From Candidatus Bathyarchaeum sp. (GTDB lineage Archaea; Thermoproteota; Bathyarchaeia; Bathyarchaeales; Bathyarchaeaceae), in contig PIXS01000319.1 of the NCBI GenBank assembly GCA_003096255.1, forward strand, positions 1-5,985: a stretch of DNA of 5,985 bases. Direction: 5' to 3'. The first letter of the stretch is position 1. The number at the start of each line of letters is the position of its first letter. The notes beneath the pieces are model-generated. The model was not told where the DNA came from, searched no databases, and saw only the letters and a program-made list of their open reading frames with translations. Positions 1-5,985 of this stretch are shown in pieces. A program made the position numbers and the translations under genes.

Positions 1-1
1 A

Positions 2-49
2 ACTATTGAAGAGCTAAAAATCATGAAAGAGTTCAAGGTTCAAAAATAG
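2..49 (+). CDS. Possible C-terminal end of a plus-strand gene cut by the window edge
   Basis: One plus-strand frame is open from the left edge to a TAG at 47-49 and reads TIEELKIMKEFKVQK. The other two plus frames close within the first 20 bases. The lysine- and glutamate-rich composition is plausible for a protein C-terminus. A gene here would converge on the cold-shock gene, leaving 32 bp between the stop codons. Fifteen codons are too few to name a family, and an open run this short can occur by chance. Confidence 0.3.
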   Translation, partial: TIEELKIMKEFKVQK

Positions 50-55
50 TCGTTG

Positions 56-91
56 AAAAAACATAATAGCCTGAAAATTAGCTAAAAGGCT
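56..91 (-). terminator. Possible terminator of the cold-shock gene
   Basis: Read on the minus strand, a 5-bp stem (AGCCT at 87-91 pairing with AGGCT at 68-72, loop 14 nt) spans the TAG stop codon. A run of six T (56-61) follows. T-runs are enough to stop archaeal RNA polymerase, so the T6 is the more meaningful part. The stem is short and weak. Confidence 0.35.
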
Positions 92-294
92 GACAAAAAT
101 ATCGGTTTTACTTTTATAGCTTTAAGTGCCTGTTTTGTTTCTTCAAGTTCAAATTGAACTTTTTCTCCCTCTTGAAGATATGCTGCACCTACTAAATCAC
201 TACGATGCACAAAAACTCGATCGTTTCTTTTTTTAGTTTCAATAAATCCGAAACCTCGATCACATATCCACTCTTTGACTGTTCCTTTTTTCAT
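82..294 (-). CDS. Cold-shock-domain (CspA-like) nucleic-acid-binding protein
   Basis: This 70-aa protein is a complete single cold-shock domain, the family's usual size. It opens KKGTVKEWI, the counterpart of the usual KGTVKWF strand. RNP1 follows as RGFGFIE (13-19) and RNP2 as VFVHRS (27-32), with the aromatics that stack on bases (W9, F15, F17, F28, H30) in place. The segment LQEGEKVQFELEE (40-52) matches the conserved fourth strand. Cold-shock proteins bind single-stranded RNA or DNA in the cytoplasm and melt RNA structure during cold adaptation or growth. The tail PIFLSAF is hydrophobic and not typical of the family. The ATG start is well supported by a GAGGTG Shine-Dalgarno site 6 nt upstream. 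The gene stands alone, with nearly 500 bp of non-coding DNA upstream including a perfect inverted repeat that may control it. Family assignment is firm, but the cellular role is inferred. Confidence 0.93.
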   Translation of the reverse strand: MKKGTVKEWICDRGFGFIETKKRNDRVFVHRSDLVGAAYLQEGEKVQFELEETKQALKAIKVKPIFLSAF

Positions 295-300
295 TCACTT

Positions 301-306
301 CACCTC
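301..306 (-). promoter_or_regulatory. Shine-Dalgarno site of the cold-shock gene
   Basis: The minus strand reads GAGGTG followed by AAGTGA and then the ATG at 292-294. This is a near-full anti-16S match at proper spacing. It fixes the start codon and argues against a leaderless transcript. Confidence 0.85.
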
Positions 307-340
307 TTTGCTTTTCATTTTATTAAAAGACCTATTTTCA

Positions 341-364
341 GTGTTTGTCACAATGTACAAACAC
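341..364. repeat. Perfect 8-8-8 inverted repeat upstream of the cold-shock gene
   Basis: GTGTTTGT (341-348) and ACAAACAC (357-364) are exact reverse complements separated by 8 bases. The element ends 47 bp upstream of the cold-shock start codon. As DNA it resembles an operator for a dimeric regulator. As RNA it would form an 8-bp stem with an 8-nt loop in the 5' leader. If the weak A/T box at 371-380 is the TATA element, transcription would begin near 345-350, inside the repeat, which favours the operator reading. The symmetry is seen directly; the function is inferred. Confidence 0.6.
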
Positions 365-370
365 CTCAAT

Positions 371-380
371 AGAATTAATA
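371..380 (-). promoter_or_regulatory. Possible TATA box of the cold-shock gene
   Basis: The minus strand reads TATTAATTCT here, a moderate match to an archaeal TATA box. It would place the transcription start near 345-350 and give a leader of about 50 nt that contains the Shine-Dalgarno site. A closer A/T box, TTTTAATAAAA at 318-328, would start transcription only a few bases before the ATG and would exclude the Shine-Dalgarno site, so it is less likely. Confidence 0.35.
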
Positions 381-414
381 GCAAGCGGAGTCTAAGCCTT
401 TGAACTTTTGTTTG

Positions 415-520
415 GCCCGTTAAAACAACGTTTTTTTCGTTTCCCAAACTTTCGCCTTTTTGATTGGTTCACTCGTTGTTAGAACGCAAAACGGTTCTAA
501 GCCTGCTCCCCCGCTAACAT
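415..520 (-). ncRNA. Candidate structured small RNA (speculative)
   Basis: A TATA-like box (GTTTATAAGG on the minus strand, 541-550) would start a minus-strand transcript near 518-522. Such an RNA would fold a perfect 7-bp hairpin (TTAGAAC / GTTCTAA, 479-500, loop 8 nt). Directly after it comes AACAACG, able to pair with CGTTGTT about 43 nt further on (474-480 with 424-430). No known motif of RNase P, SRP, box C/D or tRNA genes was seen. The 3' end is not defined. The RNA could instead be a long cold-shock leader, and the existence of any transcript is inference. Confidence 0.25.
479..500. repeat. 7-8-7 inverted repeat (hairpin or operator)
   Basis: TTAGAAC (479-485) and GTTCTAA (494-500) are exact reverse complements around the 8-base spacer GCAAAACG. 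The spacer length equals that of the inverted repeat at 341-364, although the arm sequences differ. The right arm overlaps one copy of the TCTAAGCCT direct repeat. Confidence 0.5.
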
Positions 521-540
521 TACTATATATTCTCAGCACC

Positions 541-550
541 CCTTATAAAC
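541..550 (-). promoter_or_regulatory. TATA-like box in the intergenic region
   Basis: GTTTATAAGG on the minus strand is a strong archaeal TATA match with a G-rich flank downstream. It lies about 250 bp upstream of the cold-shock start, too far for a typical archaeal leader, so it may drive a separate RNA. Its core TTATAA is symmetric, so orientation is not certain. Read on the plus strand it would start a transcript near 570, just before the hairpin at 572-588. Confidence 0.3.
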
Positions 551-741
551 ACTATCTTACGACATCAGTTAACACATGAAAAATGTGTATGCATGTATGG
601 GTTTTGCTTTTTGTGTTTAGATGTTAAATTTTAACCAAAAAATTCACGCTAATGGCTGGAACCCAGTTTTCTAACTGCCCTTGAAACGGCTAAAACGTTG
701 GTTCTTGTCAAAAATGGTGTTTCACAGAAAAACTGTTTAAC

Positions 742-773
742 AAAAAAGGGAGAAAAGTGGGGAATGTTTCCCC
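742..773 (-). terminator. Intrinsic-type terminator of Cdc48
   Basis: Fifteen bases past the Cdc48 stop codon, the minus strand forms GGGGAA-ACA-TTCCCC (759-773), a perfect 6-bp G/C-rich stem with a 3-nt loop. It is followed by the pyrimidine-rich run ACTTTTCTCCC and then T6 (742-747). The layout resembles a bacterial Rho-independent terminator. In archaea the T-rich tract alone would normally suffice. Confidence 0.7.
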
Positions 774-787
774 GATTTAGCTCAGCA

Positions 788-2959
<2,172 letters not shown>

Positions 2960-2960
2960 T

Positions 2961-2966
2961 CACCTC
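2961..2966 (-). promoter_or_regulatory. Shine-Dalgarno site of Cdc48
   Basis: The minus strand reads GAGGTG, seven bases before the ATG at 2951-2953. It matches the site before the cold-shock gene and confirms the start codon. Confidence 0.85.
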
Positions 2967-3017
2967 ATTTTTATTATATTGTCTACAAGTATATACAATT
3001 TCGTTACTCATCATTCC

Positions 3018-3024
3018 ATATAAA
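3018..3024 (-). promoter_or_regulatory. Probable TATA box of Cdc48
   Basis: TTTATAT on the minus strand, within ATATTTATATGG, is close to the archaeal consensus. A start about 26 bp downstream would lie near 2995, giving a leader of roughly 40 nt that contains the Shine-Dalgarno site. A second A/T element, GTATATAC near 2989-2996, is too close to the Shine-Dalgarno site to serve. Confidence 0.55.
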
Positions 3025-3055
3025 TATTACCAATTTCCCATATTTGTAAACTCCT

Positions 3056-3061
3056 AAAAAA
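3056..3061 (-). terminator. Possible T-tract terminator of the repair gene pair
   Basis: A run of six T follows GGG on the minus strand, about 62 nt past the stop codon of the AlkD-like gene and before the Cdc48 TATA box. No convincing stem precedes it. A perfect 10-bp palindrome GAATTAATTC (3094-3103) lies between the stop codon and the T-run. T-tracts alone can end archaeal transcription. Confidence 0.35.
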
Positions 3062-3123
3062 CCCTGAAATTCATGCAAAATCGACGCTTATTAGAATTAA
3101 TTCAATATTTGCTGCCACAATCA

Positions 3124-3873
3124 TTATTTGCTCCAAGTTTTGTGCTCCCAACGTTCCACAAGCTTCTCTTTAGTTTCTTCACCCAAGTATTTTGTAGCCT
3201 TTCGCAGCATCAGCTTAGAAATCCTCTTAGTCTGCAAAGTTTTTTCCAAATAATCTTCAACTAGTTTGGGCTGATGTTTGCCAATGGTTTTCAGCCCCCA
3301 GCCAACTCCTTTTACAACATAAACTCGCCTATCCTCGACCAGAAAATCCAGAAGTTGTAGCAGCTTTTTCATTTCTTTACTGTCTTCTGGTCTTCTTTTG
3401 GCAAAAAAGTGAACGGCAACCCCAATGCTGCGTCTAACTTCCTGATCTTTCAAGGCGGTCTTTTGTTTTAGTAGCGGGACTGTGGACTCGAAATGGGCTA
3501 CAAGGGCTTGACCTAGGACCCGTTCTCCTACGATGTCGCAGACGTACCACTTCTGTCCTTTCTTAACTATTTCTGTTGCCTTGTTGATGCTTGCTTCCAG
3601 TTCTGTTTCCAGAAAAGCGGACAGCGCCTGACCAACAATGACGTATCCTCCTATCTTGTCTGTGGCAATTACTGTGTCGAATACTCCAAAATACTTTGAT
3701 GGGTCATTATGTTCTCCTGCCTCTCCAAGGAGTCGACCTATTTCGTCAAGGAGCGGAAATGGAACTTTAGTGTCCAAAATTGGGTTCAAGATGCTCCAGA
3801 ATTGGTCGTGGTTTTCCTTGTTTATGGCTTCACCCAGTTTTTCTGCGGTGTTTCTTGCCCATTTACGATTCAC
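3124..3873 (-). CDS. AlkD-like DNA alkylation repair protein (HEAT-repeat DNA glycosylase fold)
   Basis: This 249-aa, all-helical protein fits the DNA alkylation repair family (AlkD-like). Its members excise alkylated bases such as N3- and N7-alkylpurines while gripping the DNA backbone with HEAT-like repeats. In this numbering, WYVCD (109-113) matches the AlkD catalytic Trp-x3-Asp. RRSIGVA (147-153) matches the conserved arginine region. VGWGLKTIGKHQP (190-202) matches the second catalytic Trp region, followed by typical C-terminal helices. The start chosen is GTG at 3871-3873. A GAGGG sits 8 nt upstream, the length then equals the family's (about 235-250 aa), and the overlap with the upstream stop codon is 11 bp. 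The frame stays open to a GTG at 3930 (268 aa), which has a worse overlap and no clear ribosome site. Translational coupling to the radical SAM gene is likely. Family call is by eye; glycosylase activity is inferred from conserved residues. Confidence 0.82.
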   Translation of the reverse strand: MNRKWARNTAEKLGEAINKENHDQFWSILNPILDTKVPFPLLDEIGRLLGEAGEHNDPSKYFGVFDTVIATDKIGGYVIVGQALSAFLETELEASINKATEIVKKGQKWYVCDIVGERVLGQALVAHFESTVPLLKQKTALKDQEVRRSIGVAVHFFAKRRPEDSKEMKKLLQLLDFLVEDRRVYVVKGVGWGLKTIGKHQPKLVEDYLEKTLQTKRISKLMLRKATKYLGEETKEKLVERWEHKTWSK

Positions 3874-4975
3874 AACAGCCGCCCTCTTCGAGTTGATGCA
3901 CAATCTCTTCAGCCAAAGATTTTCCAACACCTTTCAGGCTCTCCAAACCTGCCCTTCCCTTTTTGGCGTATATTTCTGCCACGCTTTCAGTCAAGTCTTC
4001 AAGTGCCCAAGCAGCTTTTCTGAATGCCCACATCTTGTACTGGGAGATACAGTCCAGTTCCATGCGGTAGACCCTATTTTGTAGCCTTTCCGATATCCGC
4101 CTGTTAACTGCCAATGGTCCATCGGGAACGTATCGTGGCATCCTGTCCTTGATTCCGAATTTTTGGCATAGGCGACTCACCTTCTTGCCCAGTTCGCCTG
4201 CGTATTTGCATTCTGGACCATAGTTGTCACCATACAGCGCCTGATACTTTGGAATCAGCTCTGGAAAATGCTTCTCTAACACCCTGTAATACCATTCCCT
4301 TTGGGCAGAAGCCAAAGTTAATCCGCCAGACAACACAAACTTTCCGCCATTTTCCGCTGTAGCCTTCACCACCGCCTCCAGATTCTCGTCATCGTCGTAA
4401 ATGAAGGGCAGAATCGGCATGAAAGCCACGCCAGCCAATATGCCCCTGTCAGAAAACTGTTTGAGGGCACGGAATCTACTTGCCATTGATGGCGCTCCGG
4501 GCTCGAACAGCTCTTTAGTTTCATCGTCTTTTGTGGTTATTATCGAGAAAGTTACTGATGCCCCGCTTTGTTTGTTGATTTCTTCTATGAGGTCAAGGTC
4601 TCTCAGAATCAGAGGCGATTTCTCCAAAAGGGACACTGGAAAATCTAAGTCAAGAATGACCTGCAGCATCTTGCGGCTTAATTCTGTTTTCTTTTCGATG
4701 GGCTGGTAATCGCCCACAATAACTGTGTCTCTGGGAACCTTGCCAAGCTCCTTTCTGAGCAGCTCTGGGGCATTCTCTTTTATTTTGATGATTTTTGAGA
4801 AGTCAGCGGGGTTGCTGCCTCGGGAGTATTTGGTTTCTCTGCTGTAGCAGTATTCGCAGCCGTGCTCGCATCCTATGTACGGGTGAGCAGAGTATTTGTC
4901 CCAGAACCATGAATCTGCATGCTTGTGGGTGTTCAAGATTTTTTTAGGCTTGTATGACACGTATTGAACGCCCAT
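3863..4975 (-). CDS. Radical SAM protein of the spore photoproduct lyase (SplB/COG1533) group with C-terminal helix-hairpin-helix domain
   Basis: The radical SAM cluster motif CEHGCEYC (C36, C40, C43; CX3CX2C) sits in the context HPYIGCEHGCEYCYSRE, typical of the SplB-like group. Barrel motifs follow: VIVGDYQPIEKK, LLEKSPLILRDLDLI, VTFSIITTKDD, the EPGAPS segment, and GVAFMPILPFIYDDDE. These enzymes bind a 4Fe-4S cluster and cleave S-adenosylmethionine to a radical; the named member repairs a UV thymine lesion. The last 55 residues (about 313-365) are a separate helical domain, RKAAWALEDL through GLESLKGVGKSLAEEI, a DNA-binding helix-hairpin-helix like the N-terminal domain of family X polymerases. 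The start is uncertain: ATG at 4975 (370 aa, weak GGATGG upstream) is preferred to an in-frame TTG at 4990 (375 aa). The stop overlaps the AlkD-like gene. Substrate is unknown; a DNA role is inferred from the fusion and the neighbour. Confidence 0.88.
   Translation of the reverse strand: MGVQYVSYKPKKILNTHKHADSWFWDKYSAHPYIGCEHGCEYCYSRETKYSRGSNPADFSKIIKIKENAPELLRKELGKVPRDTVIVGDYQPIEKKTELSRKMLQVILDLDFPVSLLEKSPLILRDLDLIEEINKQSGASVTFSIITTKDDETKELFEPGAPSMASRFRALKQFSDRGILAGVAFMPILPFIYDDDENLEAVVKATAENGGKFVLSGGLTLASAQREWYYRVLEKHFPELIPKYQALYGDNYGPECKYAGELGKKVSRLCQKFGIKDRMPRYVPDGPLAVNRRISERLQNRVYRMELDCISQYKMWAFRKAAWALEDLTESVAEIYAKKGRAGLESLKGVGKSLAEEIVHQLEEGGCCES
3881..4039 (-). other. PolX-type helix-hairpin-helix domain at the radical SAM C-terminus
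   Basis: The encoded segment starts at YKMWAFRKAAWALEDL, continues through a second helix, and ends in the hairpin SLKGVGKSLAEEIVHQLEE. The RKAA start, the helix lengths and the LxGVGxxxAexI hairpin align by eye with the 8 kDa domain of DNA polymerase beta. At the position of that enzyme's Schiff-base lysine (K72), this protein has a glutamate (E357), so dRP lyase activity is not expected and DNA binding is the likely role. Confidence 0.7.
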
Positions 4976-5021
4976 TCCGTAGCCATCCAAAGAACTCTGT
5001 CGACACTATTTTGGGGCTGTT

Positions 5022-5033
5022 TTTAATTAAATG
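5022..5033 (-). promoter_or_regulatory. Possible TATA box of the radical SAM / AlkD-like pair
   Basis: The minus strand reads ATTTAATTAAAA across the stop codon of the glycosyltransferase. A start about 25 bp downstream would lie near 5000, just ahead of the radical SAM start codon. Because the gap between the genes is short, read-through from the glycosyltransferase is equally possible. Confidence 0.35.
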
Positions 5034-5985
5034 TGCTGCCCGTTGACGTGCCTGCTTCCGTTGCCGTTGTGGACTGTTTTTGTCCATGTGTGACGCTTTT
5101 TTCCTGTGATTTTGGAAACGCAGAGGTACAGAAAGGCTGTTGTGCAAATTAGCACATTCAAAAGAAACGTCATAAACAGAAGAGGAATCAGCCAACATAT
5201 CCTGTTCCGTCCATCCAGATATGCTCCGATGCCAACCTCAAAGAAAGGTGCAAAATTGCCCACCGAACTGTAGAACGAAACAGGCACAACCATCCAAACA
5301 AAATTCGTCCAAGCAAGAGGCTGAAGCAAAAAAAGAACTGCGCCTAGAATCCACGCTAAGGCTGCGAAGATGGGAACAAAATAGATGTTAAGAAGCAGGA
5401 ACCCATCAACCTTTTCTCGTAGACTCAACTTTTTGCTTCTGATGACTGGCCATAAGTGCCTGAAGGCACACTGCATGTGCCCTTTTGCCCATCTGGTGCG
5501 TTGTCGCCAGTAGGACCTCCAGTTGTTAACTGCTTCTTCGTAGCAGTCTGCGCCGTTGACGTATTTGATTTTGTATCCTGCTAGGTAGATTCTGAAGGTT
5601 AGGTCTGTGTCTTCTGCTAGTATGTCTGGATCCCATCCTCCAAGCTGTTCTATGAGGCTTCTTCGGAATCCTCCTACTGTTCCGCCGAATTGGGTGATGA
5701 GCTCTAGCTCGCTTCTGGCGAACTGGTCTACCCTGTAGCCTCCTGTTCTTTCTAGGGCAACAAGTCTTGTGACTAGGCTGTCTGGCTCGTTCAATACTGT
5801 GACTCTTCCTTGTACAGCTCCTATTTTTGGGTCTTTGAAGCAAGTTGTCAGCTTCTCGATGATGTCTCTTTGGGGATAATAGTCCGCATCAAAACAGTAG
5901 ATGATTTCTCCGGAGACGCGTTTCAGTCCACAGTTCAGTGCTTCCTGTTTTCCGCTTCCGCCCTCTGTTTGGCATCGTTGAATAA
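5027..5985 (-). CDS. Membrane-bound processive family 2 glycosyltransferase, N-terminus outside the window
   Basis: The frame is open from the right edge to the TAA at 5027-5029, giving 318 residues of the C-terminal part. In the visible piece the catalytic GT2 signature is complete from the middle onward. It has GGSGKQEALNCGL (8-20), the metal- and nucleotide-sugar-binding DAD in YCFDADYYP (32-34), the acceptor-side FGGTVGGFRR (98-107), the catalytic-base region AEDTDLTFRIYLAGY (from 123), and QRTRW (161-165), the QxxRW motif of processive synthases. At least three membrane segments follow (about 194-220, 226-249, 263-291), then a polar tail rich in His, Asn and Gly. Cellulose, hyaluronan and poly-N-acetylglucosamine synthases share this layout, so it probably builds or exports a surface polysaccharide at the cell membrane; the sugar cannot be told. 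TTG at 5792-5794 lies inside the catalytic domain and is not the true start. The stop lies 51 bp before the preferred radical SAM start. Confidence 0.93.
   Translation of the reverse strand, partial: IQRCQTEGGSGKQEALNCGLKRVSGEIIYCFDADYYPQRDIIEKLTTCFKDPKIGAVQGRVTVLNEPDSLVTRLVALERTGGYRVDQFARSELELITQFGGTVGGFRRSLIEQLGGWDPDILAEDTDLTFRIYLAGYKIKYVNGADCYEEAVNNWRSYWRQRTRWAKGHMQCAFRHLWPVIRSKKLSLREKVDGFLLLNIYFVPIFAALAWILGAVLFLLQPLAWTNFVWMVVPVSFYSSVGNFAPFFEVGIGAYLDGRNRICWLIPLLFMTFLLNVLICTTAFLYLCVSKITGKKRHTWTKTVHNGNGSRHVNGQHI

Larger units (their letters stand above)
295..787. other. 493-bp intergenic region rich in inverted repeats, no credible protein gene
   Basis: No open frame longer than about 15 codons with a ribosome binding site was found on either strand. 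Apart from the cold-shock leader and the Cdc48 terminator, the region holds an 8-8-8 inverted repeat (341-364), a 7-8-7 hairpin (479-500) and a complementary pair AACAACG (424-430) / CGTTGTT (474-480). It also holds a 9-bp direct repeat TCTAAGCCT (391-399, 496-504), a TATA-like box (541-550), a 6-bp hairpin with an A-rich loop (572-588) and a near-palindrome GTTAAA-T-TTTAAC (623-635). This density suggests a regulatory region or a small RNA gene. No known RNA family was recognised. Confidence 0.6.

Noticed and set aside
574..620. Tiny plus-strand open frames (12-14 codons) beginning at ATG codons near 576-591
   Set aside because: They have no ribosome binding site, are very short, and sit in hairpin-rich A/T sequence. 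There is no coding signal.
656..666. tRNA T-arm-like sequence GGGTTCCAG on the minus strand
   Set aside because: It is only a 4-bp stem with a 3-base loop. No acceptor stem, anticodon arm or D-arm can be placed around it.
3638..4084. Plus-strand open frames of 104-148 codons across the repair gene pair
   Set aside because: They are antisense to two genes with clear family motifs and show no domain of their own.
4944..5198. 84-codon minus-strand open frame bridging the glycosyltransferase end and the radical SAM start
   Set aside because: It overlaps two well-supported genes in another frame, shows no recognisable domain or ribosome site, and has a composition expected of a shadow frame.
5526..5843. 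105-codon arginine- and serine-rich minus-strand open frame
   Set aside because: It lies wholly inside the glycosyltransferase in another frame. The Arg-rich composition comes from frame-shifted reading of that gene.

Overview
The window looks archaeal. It carries a two-AAA-domain Cdc48/VAT ATPase with the archaeal pore-loop pattern, A/T-rich TATA-like boxes ahead of genes, and GAGGTG Shine-Dalgarno sites. The gene mix (Cdc48, an archaeal cold-shock protein, a SplB-like radical SAM protein, a processive family 2 glycosyltransferase) fits an uncultured mesophilic TACK archaeon such as a Bathyarchaeia member. That placement is an impression from gene content, not a phylogeny.

Layout, left to right. 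Positions 2-49 may hold the last codons of a plus-strand gene. Every confident gene lies on the minus strand, so transcription runs right to left. They are a 70-aa cold-shock-domain protein (82-294), Cdc48 (788-2953), an AlkD-like DNA alkylation repair protein (3124-3873), a radical SAM protein of the spore photoproduct lyase group (3863-4975), and the C-terminal 318 residues of a membrane glycosyltransferase that runs off the right edge (5027-5985).

The two middle genes are the tightest unit. The AlkD-like gene starts on a GTG inside the end of the radical SAM gene, so they overlap by 11 bp and are probably co-translated. The radical SAM protein ends in a helix-hairpin-helix domain resembling the N-terminal (8 kDa) domain of family X DNA polymerases, and its partner keeps the catalytic residues of the AlkD glycosylase. 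Together they look like a small DNA-damage repair operon. Cdc48 has its own leader and promoter and a hairpin-plus-T-tract terminator. The glycosyltransferase is probably a cell-surface polysaccharide gene that only happens to lie upstream.

The 493-bp stretch between Cdc48 and the cold-shock gene has no credible protein gene but is rich in structure. It has a perfect 8-8-8 inverted repeat just upstream of the cold-shock gene, a 7-8-7 hairpin, a longer-range 7-bp complement, a 9-bp direct repeat and a good TATA-like box. It is the best candidate here for an undescribed regulatory element or small RNA.
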